From positions 1-64,000 of the forward strand of contig RMBW01000037.1 in assembly GCA_004009845.1 (NCBI GenBank): DNA of 64,000 bases, read 5' to 3'. Source of the DNA: Davidsoniella eucalypti. Lineage: Eukaryota > Ascomycota > Sordariomycetes > Microascales > Ceratocystidaceae. Under the pieces are notes generated by a model. That model had not been told where the DNA came from, did no database searches, and worked only from the letters and a program-made list of their open reading frames with translations. Every line of letters begins with the position of its first letter. Position 1 is the first letter of the stretch. This document shows, one piece after another, positions 34,002 through 46,300 of the stretch. The position numbers were made by a program, and so were the translations under genes.

Positions 34002-35964
34002 TTAAACCACAGCTACAGGCCCAGACTCGATTGCTGTCGAAGTCGTCATGGTAGATGAAATGGAGAGGGGTTCACCCGCGTCCTGCGCTGGGTGGAATGG
34101 GGCGATAGGTGTGATTGGTGAACTGGGAATGATGTCGTTGACACCGGGAACCACTAGGCCGTTGAATAGCTCGAAGATGTCATCGTTCTCGTGGAAGTCG
34201 TTGTTGACTATATACATGTTAGCTTGTTTATATATGGAAAAAAGATTTCACCAAGTACGTACCGATGTTGACCAGATGCCAGTTGTTCATGACGCTCTCG
34301 ATCACCTGGCGACTGGGGCTGCCGGCCTCATAGCAATGCGCCCAGTCCTCACCAAGACGGAAGGCCTCGTCCTTCCAAGCTAAGAAGCTGATGCTTTCGA
34401 CAATGGTAGGTTGTACGATCTCTTTCCCGGGGAACACACCCCAAGTGACGGCGTTGGGGCCGTCAGAAGGAGCGTTAGATTTGAGCTCGCCCGTCTTAGT
34501 TACGCCGTAGTATGTCATATCAGGGTTGCCCTCGATACGCTTGATAAGCTCAGGGTAGACATCGGGATGAACAAGCAGTTCCAAGTAAGCCTTCTGGTAT
34601 ACATATCCTCCCTTGGGACCCCAACCGTGAACGGGATCAGAAGATTTGACTCCGCTGACCGCAGGCTGAGAGTTGATAGTGATCAAACCTCGGCTGTTGA
34701 GATCGATCAGCCTTTGTCTGATGACGTTCGACTCGCCGGTAAGAGGTGCTTCACTCCACGGCAAGGTATCAAGATCCTTCTTTAGGTAACGGACAAAGAG
34801 AGTGGCAATATCGCGAACCGACTCCGGCTCGCCGTATTTCTTACGGTTCTGCTCGCTGGTTCCGGGAAGGCCGATACCGTAGGCATCAAGTTCGCCAAAG
34901 GCAGGCGAACGAGAATCACCCCAGCGGCCGTTGGGGAATTCATCCCAGTCTTGGGTCCGAAGCACATAAGACTTGTTACGGTTGCGCCAGAAGATAGGAC
35001 GCACATCTTCGTCGCGACGACCTAGTCCCAAAGACTGTCTCCAAGGTAGAGGCTGCTTGACCGGTCGGTCAACTGACGGGAGCCACTTGAGCTCTTCGAT
35101 GATCATGTGAGTTGATTGCGCTAGGTTCATGGTGTAGAAGTGAAGGTGGTGGATAAGCCCTGATGCTAGAATCTTACGACACATATCTGTCACCAAGGCA
35201 CGACCTCGCTCTCTCACAGCTACATCGTCATTCTTGACCGGATCGAGGGTTTCCAACCAGAAGGCAGGGATGGTGCAGTTCATGTGCTTGGCTCTACGAA
35301 GCAAGCTAGCATAGGTAGCAATGGGCATGATACCAGGTAAGATGGGAATGGTGATTCCGATTTCCCGAACCCGGCGAACCCAGCGCAAGAAGTTGTCGAC
35401 ATCGTAGAACATCTGGGTGACAATGAACGAAGCACCCGCATCACACTTTTCCTTTAGATGGGTAAGAAGCAAATCTTCGTCTTTGTTGTCGTCACAGCCT
35501 TCCGGATACCCCGCAACACCGATGGCAAAGTGATTGCCGTATTTTTGGCGGATATACGCAACTAGGTCTTTGGCATAGCGGAACTGTTCGTCAGCCGGTT
35601 CCCAGTTTTCCTTGTCTCTCGGAGGGTCGCCTCTGAGAGCTAGAATGTTACCGCAGCCTGCCTTGTAGGCCTTGGTCAACGCATCGTCGATCTTGACATT
35701 GCCCATGTCGGTGCACGTGAGGTGCATGCAGGTCTCGACGCCAAAGATGGTTTGAGCCTGGAGCACCATATCACAGGTCAGCTCAGCAATACGACCGCCA
35801 GCGCCCCAGGTGATGTCGATGAACTGCGGGCCAAGCTCGTTCATGCGCTCGATTCGCTCGTACAGGTTTTGGACACCTTGGGCGGTCTTGGGCGGGAAGT
35901 ACTCAAACGAGAAAGACGGCTCGCCCGTCCGCTCGGCATCGGCAATCTTGTCGTTGATGTGCAT
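34002..35964 (-). CDS. met13: Methylenetetrahydrofolate reductase, Met13 type
   Basis: Two exons, complement(join(34002..34207,34263..35964)), give 635 residues. The 55-base intron (gtacgt ... tatag, phase 1) joins NNWHLVNI to VNNDFHEND. The enzyme reduces 5,10-methylene-THF to 5-methyl-THF for methionine synthesis, using FAD and NAD(P)H. The N-terminal TIM-barrel domain shows FEYFPPKTAQGVQNLY, FIDITWGAGG, CMHLTCTDM, ILALRGDPPRD and HFAIGVAGYPEG. The C-terminal half is the regulatory SAM-responsive domain (DWDEFPNGRWGDSRSPAFG, GWGPKGGYVYQ). QGVQNLYERIERM and HFAIGVAGYPE fit yeast Met13 better than Met12. The start at 35964 (MHINDKIADAERTG) aligns with family starts. The in-frame residues upstream are hydrophobic leader translation. 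Confidence 0.95.
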
Positions 35965-37882
35965 GATGGCAATAAGCAAGGACACGAGAAATGACACAAA
36001 GGAAACTTTTTGGTAAAGAGATATCAAAGGGCCGGCCCCACTAGATTTTGGAAATGGTGGTCTGGCTGACGTGGAACACCAGTAAACAAAGGCTATCTGA
36101 GAAGTAGAGATGTCTGGTTAGTAATTGCCGTGGCTCTGGAAGCGTGATCTGGCCTATATAGACGAGCCTGCATTCAAGCTGGCCAGCCAACTAAGCCAAC
36201 CAACTTGCTAGGTAAGCGAAGCTGTCGATCACAGCATTGGAAATTCCGGCTGTGGAGTCGCCGACTCAAAGGCATTGGGTGCTATTTTTTATGCTTACCT
36301 ACTATGCCTATTTCTACCGCAAGATACAGGATAATGGACAAACAATCAGAAAGAAAAAAGACGGCAAAACAGATCACCAACGAAGAAAAAAGATTGATGG
36401 AAGATGGTGGAAGAAGAGAACCAACGATCGATCTCGAAGGAAAAAAAATAAGAAAAAAAAGGGACTTTGGTTCTGGCTGGTTTGGTGTGCTTGAGCTGCA
36501 AGAAGGCAAGAAGGAAGTGTGGGAAGCGAAGGAAGGCAGCACAAAACGGGAAGCTTCCTCGCGCTCCGCTTCTTAAGTAAACAACCAAAAGTCACCAAAA
36601 TTGTTGGATAGTGGTTGTACCGGTACGTTGTCGATTCTCACCGATTTTGGCGTGATTTCCACTGTGTAAATACATAGTACATGCATCATCACTAATAACG
36701 CCAATCACCGCCGAAAATAGAAGGCAGACCCGTGAACGAACTTCGCTGTATCTGTAGAATATACTCGAACGAGACCGTATGCAAAAGCTATGACCTCCCT
36801 TGCCTCAAAAAATCAGCCGCCATACCAATCTTCCATGATTCTGTCAGTTCAAGCGGCCTTTTGACAATGTACCGATACTTGGAACTTGACCACACAATTT
36901 GCCCGGATTTCGAGCGTAGCCTCATCCCACAGCCGACCGATCGGTTCCGGGGAATCCAAATAAAAATAAAATAAAGGGACTAGAAGGCCCGTGGGTTTAG
37001 CTGCAAGGCAGCGAACTAGAAGCGGGCAAATTTAAATGTCCGTAAGGGTCAAGAAAGAGCCCACCTCTACAAAAACCAGCGATCGGGGCTAATTTCAATC
37101 AAGATGGGCAATGCCTCTCTCAATCCAAGGATTAGGAAACACGAGCAAGAATCATATGTGGAACTAAAAGACTCGTTTTCCTCTTATTCAAAGAGTGACT
37201 CAACCGACCTTCAACTAGACTTTGATATCAAGTTACTCGGACAAAGAGGCAGAAAGTCATGATCATTCAAGGGGCCGAGCGTTTTGTTATGGTAGGACAG
37301 AAACTATTGACAGAAGCAGACAACGACATGCAATCTGAAAGAAGATAGATGTATTGTCAACTACTACTACCCAAACTCTGATTAAGCACCGTGTTTCATC
37401 AACTGGGTAAATCTCACGGATGGACGTTTGTCTGCATGGAGACACGACCACGAGCAAAGGCATCATTGACACAACACAAAGTCATCCAATGGAACAAAAA
37501 CACCGTAGCAATATCTTGTTTTTTTTCAAACTGGGTTGCTTCCTCAGAAAAAAGATTACCCCGCTTACAGCTACTTAAATTAACCCAGAGTTTTCCATTT
37601 TCTCTAGCCTTAATACAACCCTCCCTTTTTCAATTGATGTGGCTAAGTGTGGCGCTCTGTACAACATCACACACTCTTGTATTACGTTCTGTTGCTATCA
37701 AGAACTATAATTCACCCGCTCTATGAAGTGATTCTCTCCAATTTTCATCATAGAAACTGAACTACGGTGTCTCTTCTATTTGCCTACTAGTTGTAGTTTA
37801 CTACTTTTTGATATCAAGGAAATACAGCATCATTGTATGTCTATTATATCTATCAGGCTCCTCAATGTAAATATCGTATACT
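35965..37882. other. Intergenic region upstream of met13
   Basis: About 1.9 kb with only short low-complexity frames (Lys/Arg-rich at 36205-36576, from purine tracts). I see no gene. The promoter of met13 should lie in the first few hundred bases. Confidence 0.5.
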
Positions 37883-38894
37883 TCATTCGTGTACACCACT
37901 ATACAACTCTTCGTATATCAATCGCGCAATATGGTCCGCTTTGGTGAAATGAAGGTCTACAAATATTGTCAGCCACTATCTCATACTCCTTATTAGTCTA
38001 GCTAGACTTACTTGGTCCAGCATCTGCATAAGGGTGCAGTTTTGTGCGTGGAACCCTTGTAGCTATACGTCCAGATGTCGTTCGCAAGACATTTGCCGCG
38101 TCTCGCTCACCATGCGCCACGGCGACCGAGAACCTGCTATACGGCGGGCTATTCAAGGCATCTATCTGCCATGCCCAATCTTCGTTGATAAAGAGTCTTA
38201 CCAACTGGTACAAGGCCATTGGACTAACCCTCATGGCATCTCGATGCATCGGTGCAATCAGATCCACACTTTGGTGTTGTCCCTCCTGGCGTGTCATTTC
38301 ACATAAGATTCTCCAGATATATTCTGACCGATTCGGGTTATCCGGTCCTGCCTGCTGGCGCATCGATTCCCAAACGGCTAATGGTGCAAGTCCGGTTCTC
38401 AGTCGATCTTGTACCATGTACGGAAGAACAGGCGCCAACCACACAAACCCGATACAGTTCCGGAAAGATTCTGGGTTTCGGATCACCGTTGCTAAGCTTT
38501 CATTACAGCCGATACCCGAGCCTACCAAAACAAACCGCTGCAGGTTGACGGAATTAATGATGGTAATCAAGTCTACCGTAAGAGTCTGCATATGTGGGTG
38601 GGGACTGTCGGGTATGGCATGGTTTGTCCACTCCGTTCCGCAGTAGCCCCGACGGTTGACGATAAGGCATTGTACCCCGTTTTGGAGTAGTCGGATAACG
38701 ATGTGCCTCCACATGCATGATGCTTGTAGCCAAGAATGTAAGAATACCGCTGTTGGCACGGTGGTCATGTCATGTTCAAGTTCAGAGGCTGTCATGTATA
38801 GTACCGCTTCGATTCTGACATGGTCAATCGGGTTGTTGCAGGATATCCTTCTCCAATGACTTGGTATTGCACGATCGTGGACATGCGCTGCCAT
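37883..38894 (-). CDS. Alpha/beta-hydrolase-fold protein lacking the usual nucleophile serine
   Basis: Two exons, complement(join(37883..37956,38012..38894)), give 318 residues from the Met at 38894. An ATG at 39062 would add 56. The intron (gtaagt ... tttgtag, phase 1) changes the ending from a short tail to NLHFTKADHIARLIYEEL, a typical final helix with a possible catalytic His. Fold landmarks are FLHSWLQASCMWRHI (oxyanion-loop region), RRGYCGTEW, and VAHGERD, with an Asp where the acid is often found. At the nucleophile elbow, where GHSMG-type sequence is expected, the chain reads VLVGSGIGCNES, placing Gly at the Ser position. It may be a non-catalytic homologue or use an unusual arrangement. 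The substrate is unknown. The gene is isolated in AT-rich DNA, so decay is also possible, though both exons are intact. Confidence 0.65.
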
Positions 38895-41169
38895 CGTGTC
38901 TGCGAGTCGCCGCTTTGCCGAGTTCGAGATACTTTGAGACTTGTTTTGTTTTCTCGTTTGTTTCCAAGTTGAGAGAGCTTGATATCTGCAAATATCTATG
39001 ATAGGATCTCTACTGGGTCGTGTTCCCCATAGAGTTGTGATAGCACATGTACATGCCATCACAGTTATTTATATGATCTCTCTTTTAATTCATCTGATCA
39101 AGTGAGTAAGCTCAGTCAGTGATTGTTCTGTAGGCTTTTGAAATCACAGATCAGTCGACATAGCAAACCTATATGTATCAATTTCACTACTCGATCTATG
39201 CAAATACCTATTCTTATATGAAAACAAGACACCAAATACAAATGCCATTTAGCCTTCATATGATCTCAGTTTATTAGACGGATTTTGCACTTAAGATTAA
39301 ACAAAGGTTGGTGACAGATATATTGTGTGCCTAAATAACCCTAAGGGTTTACTTGGCCATACAAATCCATCGAACAAATATCTTCGCTTTCGTATCAAGA
39401 AGAAATGGCTTGTACGACACAGTCAAGCCGTATGCTTGGCATTAGTGTCAGTGCTTGATACATTGCTATTTAGATGGAGATATATTAATACCAACACCAT
39501 GATTCTTCTATGAGCAATATGTATAGTCAAGCTCAACATTGAACTTTTGCTTGTTGTGCCCGGTCTTCTATCCCACTTGAAACTACCGATAGAACTATAT
39601 TATCTAGGCGAAATTTGGATTCTGAAAAACGGGGGAGAAGGTGGAGAATGAGCCTAGATATGACTCTAGTTGGTTTGGCTTTCTCATTAACTAGCGTCAT
39701 ATTGCGTGAGGAGTTTTATTAGGAGCCTCTAAATGCAACGCCTAGGCTTAGCTGGGAAACGTGTACTAATAGCAAAAAAACACTAAAGAATACAACAAAA
39801 AGGCCGTTATTCCCCCAACGTTGAGAGCAGGCGGAATCCGCTCATTTGTATTACAGTTCCCCTAACGTTAAGTATTGGCGTAAGTGGGAATAGGGAGCTT
39901 GCTGGCTGACGGCATTATCGAAGGACTTGAGTGGTTTTTAGATTTTGATATATATACAAAACTCGTGTACATTATATTACTACGGATACTGTTACCTGTT
40001 ACTACTAGAGATGTACTGCATATGCAGGTATTAGTTGTCAAGTCTACACTTAGTCATAATGACAGATCTATTGCTGACTCCTCAGGTTTGTCATGACCCA
40101 TTTTCACTTATCTCCGCGCCTATCTTGCTGTTGGTCAACGCTATTAGTCTAGATCAGACATGATTGGTTGTTCCTAAGTTGATTATAGTAACAATCTCTA
40201 GGCATCAAAGCCGTCCGGCTGTATAATATTACATATTACGACAACAGCACACCAACTGCCTGTAAATTTTCATACATACCGTCTCCAAATATGATTGATA
40301 TCCAAATTCTAAGTGTAAATATACATCGATAGGATAGTCTATCAGGACTAATACTTGGTTAGCCTGGTATTGGTATAAGTATATCTTATAGACTCATATT
40401 TTATTTTACATTTTGGGGCGGAACACTAGGCGTGCTTGTGTGATGCTACACTCAGTAGAGCTTTGGAAAATTCGAGAAGCGGAAACAGAGAGGTTTATCT
40501 CTCGAGATGTGACGCCACTAACCCCGGTGGGGAATGGCGCATTTAAGAGCAAGCTGGTATCAAAAATAGTTCAAAAGGGATGATGTACACATGGTACTTT
40601 ATATGTATAACAAAGACAGGTAACATCCCCCGTGCTATATGAGAACTCGACGATTTGAGTTGATTCTAGAGTTGCCATTGTGATCCTAGTTAATCTACAG
40701 GAACTTGGTGTTTGCCTGGTTATTGTTCATTGCCAGCAAAGCCAAACAGCCAATGTTACGTATAAACTATGGCTAAGCTCCTCCTCACCCGTATTATTGT
40801 AGCCTTGCCATGACCCTTGTCAATACCTCCGCATGGATACAGGCTATATAACTGCAGGTTGTCAATCAAAGGGCGCAAGAAACTGTCACCCCTCCTTCAT
40901 GGTTTTTCTCTTTCTTTTCTTCTTCCAGACGTAAAGTCATAAGCTTGCAAAGAACATAAAAACGCAGTGACCTAACAATATCATTCTTCCGTTTCTAGTA
41001 CAACCCAGTCTTTACTTGCTACAGATTCCTCCTGGCTAAGTACCCAGTCCGTCCAAGAGGGGGGAAAAAGCACGATCTAGTTGCAAATATATGGACTAGA
41101 GAAAAAGGGCCGGGGTAACGTCGTTAACTTCGTTCCACGGAATTCAAGTGGAAAAAAATCACTGCCGCT

Positions 41170-41510
41170 CCAAGCCAATGAAAACCGAAGTGCTTATATC
41201 AAAGGAGACATACAGAGTCTCATAACAAGTCTTCATAGAAACTAGGAGTTTATGAAGGTACTCGTTGCTAATATTGTCCCAAGCCTGTTGGACTGCATTT
41301 CAAAGTTCCTCCGGGCGATGAGTCTCCAAGAAGTTTCTTTGGGTATGAAACTTCATCTCATGCCAAACAGCTTCGGTCGGGGTTGAGGTCGGGTGAGAAA
41401 GGTGGCCAATCCAGGGCTGTGATGCCACAAGATCGAAACTCTTCCATAGTCTGTCTAGCCTTATGGCAATGAGCATAAACCCTAGGCTTGTTTCATCCAC
41501 TTGTCCAACA
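41170..41510 (-). pseudogene. Remnant of a Tc1/mariner-family transposase (3' part)
   Basis: Read on the minus strand, three fragments in different frames match the end of Tc1/mariner transposases. They are a YAHCHKARQTMEEF segment, WPPFSPDLNP (the second catalytic block), and EAVWHEMK followed by QAWDNISNEYLHKLLVSM. A frameshift lies exactly between DLNP and EAVW, where the catalytic Glu would be, and an in-frame stop precedes QAWD. The N-terminal half is not recognisable, and I found no terminal inverted repeats. It is dead and probably old. Confidence 0.75.
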
Positions 41511-42056
41511 CCGGGATGATCTTTCTATTTCGTGAGCGTACAGAGGTAAGTGATTTATTGGAAATTTCCGCAGTTTCCAGTGTTGACAAATGGCTTCGAA
41601 ATCGTTGGTCGTCTGAATGGGACTGTGCAATCATCAAGTGTTGTTGGGTATGCTTTTTGGCTTTTTTTGTCTTGCTGTCGTTGGTTTTGCCTACAACCTA
41701 TATAAGTTTATATTTAATTTACCTCTAGAATTCTCTATGAAAGTAATAGAACTATATATGATATATATTTATATATAAATGAAGCTATATCTTGATATTA
41801 GATACCAGAGACATTAATTGTTCACTACTCTACATTTATACATTTATTTATATATGCTACTATATAAAATGGTTGAGACTGCTATTGGATTTTTAGTACA
41901 CAATGATACTAAACTAGAAAGTCATCAAAATTCGGTGCCTGCTTTTCGATCTAGACACTATTCAACAAGTACTATCGGCGCGGCAGCTGGTAGCAGCTGT
42001 CGGCACTAGAGTGACCGCCAAATGCGATTCGAGGTTGAAGAAGAGAAGTGACTATA

Positions 42057-42085
42057 GCGCATCTCGCATCTCGCATCTCGCATTA
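42057..42085. repeat. CGCATCT tandem repeat, three copies
   Basis: Three adjacent copies of cgcatct, followed by cgcatta. It is a short minisatellite-like array in gene-free DNA. Confidence 0.8.
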
Positions 42086-43345
42086 CGCTAGACATATTTG
42101 GAGTAGTGCAAATTTAAGCTGAACAAAATCACAAATTCAAGATATTGCCCAAGCAGTTGGGAGGTATCTAGGTATTTGTTTACAGGTTTAATCTTTATAT
42201 TGTAAAGATGCGGTGGTTTAAAACAACAACAATGGGGTTAGTCTTCTATTATTCCAAGGTCTTCGTCTATTCTATGTAATAAATGGGCGTGTGGATTGCA
42301 GACTAGCTGGCGTGTTCCTAGTTGTACATGTATTGCTTTGAAGTCGGATCTGGCCCGCTTTGAGTCAGATAGTCGGCAAAGGCTTGATGTCAATTGAAGG
42401 GCGTAGGAATGTTACGTTAGATCAGACTCAAAATGTAACATTTACATTTTTATAATGATGTTCTGTAAAAAAAGAAAAAAAAGCCTGGCTTAGAGTAACA
42501 GGCATTTTGTCTGCCAAATTGTGATGATAAAAAAGACCCTGTAGTGTGTAAAAGAGGCAGTCGCTGTTCTAAATAAAAAAGAATCAAAAAGAATTGAGAC
42601 AAAGTTGCAGAAGCTAGGCATTCGCAACTACCAAAAGTAAAAATAAAAGTAAAGTCGAGTTAGTGCCTTTAGAAGCCAGTGTTAATTTGTCAGCAAACAT
42701 AACCATGTAAACAACACTATCGTACTGTAGCACTAATAGCATGAACGACGTCAACTACAACGCCATCAAGAAGGACTCGTCCAGGACTCGATAAAAGGAA
42801 TAACGAGCTCGATCTAGTGCGGCTTGGACCTTGCCGAGCCTTTATTTTGCCTTTTCTCTTCTCCTGTGCAATATCTCTCATCATCAGACCAGATCAACGG
42901 CACTCTTGTCTGCCTCCGCATCTCATCAGAGTGCTACCGCTTACACATAAAAACCATAATAACCATAAAAACAGCGCTGGCCCCATTCTGGATTGACATC
43001 TGGCGCCTTTTGTCCTTCCTGCCATGATACCGTAATACCGCAACGAAAAACAGCCAGGCCATCAGCCCGCTGTGCCCGTTTATACGAAGTAGCACTGCTA
43101 CCGGACAAGCTGCTCGTTGTCACTTTGCGCCCCAATCTCCTTTCGCTTATCAATCAGCCATGCCCTTTGTCTGTCTTGCCTTGCCCTGCCGTCTTGTCAT
43201 CTCGTTAATACTCTCCTGTCCGCGCCTGCTTGACTCCAGCGCCGTGACGCCACGCCCTGTTCCGCATTACGCAAACGACAAGTCCGGTCTTGCCTACAAT
43301 ACATGAGACGTTGACCTCAATCTTGTCCTTCTTTCTTCCTTCACC

Positions 43346-46300
43346 ATGGACGAGTTCCTCAACTGGGATACCCCGCAGCCACCATCCGGCTCTTCAAGTC
43401 TCCCCGGCATAACTGCCCCGTCTGCTTCTCTCCTCGGTCTGTCTGCCCAGGACATACATAACGACCCTTCACACCGTATTGACCTGGCTCTTGAAAACGC
43501 CAAAGACGACGACTTCAGCTTGTTCGCCCTCCAGCACTTTTCCGGAGACCAGGTTCTAGCTAATGCTCTAGAGCCGCTGGATCCCGGAGCTGGTCTTTTT
43601 GCAAACGACTGGCTGGACAACCCATCACAGCCGTGCACTCAGTGCATCAAGGGCGGCTTCTCGTGCAAGTCCATCCAGGAGGGCCAGTATAAAGGCTACT
43701 GCACCAGCTGTGTAGCTCTCGGCCAGTCGTGCAGCTTCGGTCCCAGCTGTGTTACAGTTCCCGGCTCAGAGGCCTTGCCTTGTAACCCGTGGCCAACCTT
43801 TGGCGAACACCCCAACTTGATCATGCAAGAAGACATGTCCGAGTCTCTTATGGCCGTGTCCGAGTCTCAGTCAGCAAGTCTCGTCAACAGAGATCGAGAT
43901 CCAGTCGATCTACAGGATGGCCAGAATGCTACTGTCAGCTCTGCCGCCAAGGTAGGCGCTCGCTTCTCACGTGCCAGCGTCCGCGTTCTGCGGCAGTGGC
44001 TGTCAACTCACCCCCGCCACCCGTATCCGAGCGACGAAGAAAAAGAAATGCTTCAGCGCCAGACCGGACTGAGCAAGGTCCAGATCACCAACTGGCTCGC
44101 CAATGCTCGGCGGAGGGGTAAGGTCCAGCTGCCCGCTCGCTCTACTTCGCCTCACCCACAGTCGTGGAGCACCAACAACAGCGATACGCCGTCTCGTGCC
44201 ATCATCGGCACCGAAAGCATGAATCCACTGCAGCGTTGGGCCAACTCGCCCCCGGAGCATGAGCCTGCTTCGGCTCTAGATATTGCTCGTGCCGTAACGG
44301 AATCTGCTTCTTCTTCTACCCAGGCTAGTAGCTACAACTATACCGACGATGGTTCCGGCCATTCGATCCAGGAATCATCGGGAAGCAGTGTGGGCACTTC
44401 CCGCTCTTCTGGTGGCTCCTTTGCTTCTGCGTACTCACATGCTTCCCGCGGCTCGGTCGGCTCGTTCCAGTCTCTTGTTCGTGGCCGTCGCCGCCGCCGT
44501 AGAAACGCCGGTCTGGCTGTGGAGAAGAACCCGCTCAGCAACCCCCTCAGAACCTATCAGTGTACCTTTTGTACCGACACCTTCAAGACCAAGCATGACT
44601 GGCAGCGGCACGAGAAGTCGCTGCATCTCTCGCTGGAACGCTGGGTCTGCTCTCCTGACGGCATCACTGGCCTTAACCCTTACAGCCAAACGAAATCATG
44701 CGTCTTCTGCAGCGAAAGCGACCCCGATGAAGCTCACATGGAAACACACAACTGCAGCTCGTGTCTCGACAAGTCCCTTGTAGAGCGAACGTTCTACCGT
44801 AAAGACCATCTCAACCAACATCTGCGGCTGGTCCACAATGTCCGCTTCATCGACTGGTCCATGAAGAACTGGAAGGTGGACGCGCCAACAATCCGGTCCC
44901 GTTGCGGTTTCTGTGGGACTGTGATGGATACGTGGAGTAGTCGCGTCGAACACTTGTCTGAGCACTTCAAGGGCGGCGCCTCCATGGCCGACTGGAAGGG
45001 TGACTGGGGCTTTGACCGGCAGATTCTGCACCTCGTAGAGAACTCTATACCTCCTTGTATGCTCCCGCTTTCCTATCCCATAGACTCTCTCCCTCCGCCA
45101 AGACGGTAACCTATGAAACGAACGCATGTTTTTCTGACGTTTTCCTTCTTCTTTGATCCTGTAAACAAAAGACTTGATTCATATAGAACGCAACTCGCCC
45201 TATCCCATGGCCGCCGAACAAGCCCCTCCCGAGTCGCCCCGAAATGCCTACGAATTGATCAAGGATGAGATGGTTTATTTCATCGCCAACCGCGGCGACG
45301 GCAGTGCTCACCTGCTTACTGACGGCCAGCTTCGTGTCGAGACATGCCGTATCATCTTCGCCTCCGAAGTCCTGTCTCTACAGGGCATCTCGTCCATGGC
45401 CTCATGGCTTCGTGACCTTCTCATGGCCGACGAGAATCTGGCCCATCAAGCCAAGTTCGGTCGTCTCCGTACCCAGGCTGAAAACAGGCTGGCTATCTTG
45501 AAGATCAACGGCAAGGACAACTTGTTCGAGGCTTGTCCTCTCGAGGCTGCTCTACAACAGTTCGTCACGGCGCGCACATTGCTCGGGCTGACCCCTCTGG
45601 ACTCGGAGCTGCAAGAAGAAGCTTGCCGTATCGTTGGTAAAGTAGAAGAAATATCTACACACCCTTCGGAGTGCATTGCCAACTTTCTCCTACGTCTGAT
45701 CAAGCAATCGACAAAGTGGCTCGCGCCTTTCCGACAACGTGCCCATCTGCCTCGTAGCGAGGAGATAGGTGACATCTACTACCGGTCTACCGATCCTGCC
45801 ACAATCGATTCGACCATCCACAACTACAGCCGGTTAGAGCGAGAGTTAGGCGACTATCTTACCCAGCAGCGCAGCCGTGGCATTGAACCCAGCAATGACG
45901 ATCTTCAGCGGAAAGCCCGTATAATCATCTACGACCTTGACGATGGCTGGAACCAAACTGCTGCTGACAGCGTCGAGTGGCTCGCCGCTTTCCGAGACCG
46001 ACACCCTATCGCTCCATCACAAACATTCTCCGAAGTGCATGGCCAGCCATCCAGTAGCAATCTGTCCATGTCCGGCCAGCCGTTTGGCCGGCTCCCAGAA
46101 TGCCAACTGCAGTCTCGTACGCGCATTGGCACTTTCCTCAACGATGCCAACTGTTTCCGACGGCTTGAGAGGGAACTATCTCGCCATGTCACCATGTGCA
46201 TGTCCGAGCACAATCCCAACAAGCACATTCCCACAGATCAAGAGCTGCAGCACCAGGCGCGCTGGGTCATCTACGACGAGTAAGTTCCCTCGTCTCCTTT

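Larger units (their letters stand above)
38895..43345. other. Long gene-free AT-rich interval with transposon debris
   Basis: About 4.45 kb. The only recognisable content is a broken mariner-type transposase relic (41170-41510) and small tandem repeats: (cgcatct)x3 near 42057-42085 and two similar ttcccc-(c/t)-aacgtt-(g/a)-ag units at about 39810 and 39858. The last 500 bases are the leader and promoter of the homeobox gene. Confidence 0.6.

Noticed and set aside
36205..36576. Lys-rich 123-residue frame upstream of met13
   Set aside because: Purine-tract translation with overlapping frames on both strands, with no start context or domain.
39800..39900. Two ttcccc-aacgtt units as transposon terminal repeats
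   Set aside because: They are direct repeats, not inverted. No flanking duplication or coding partner was found.
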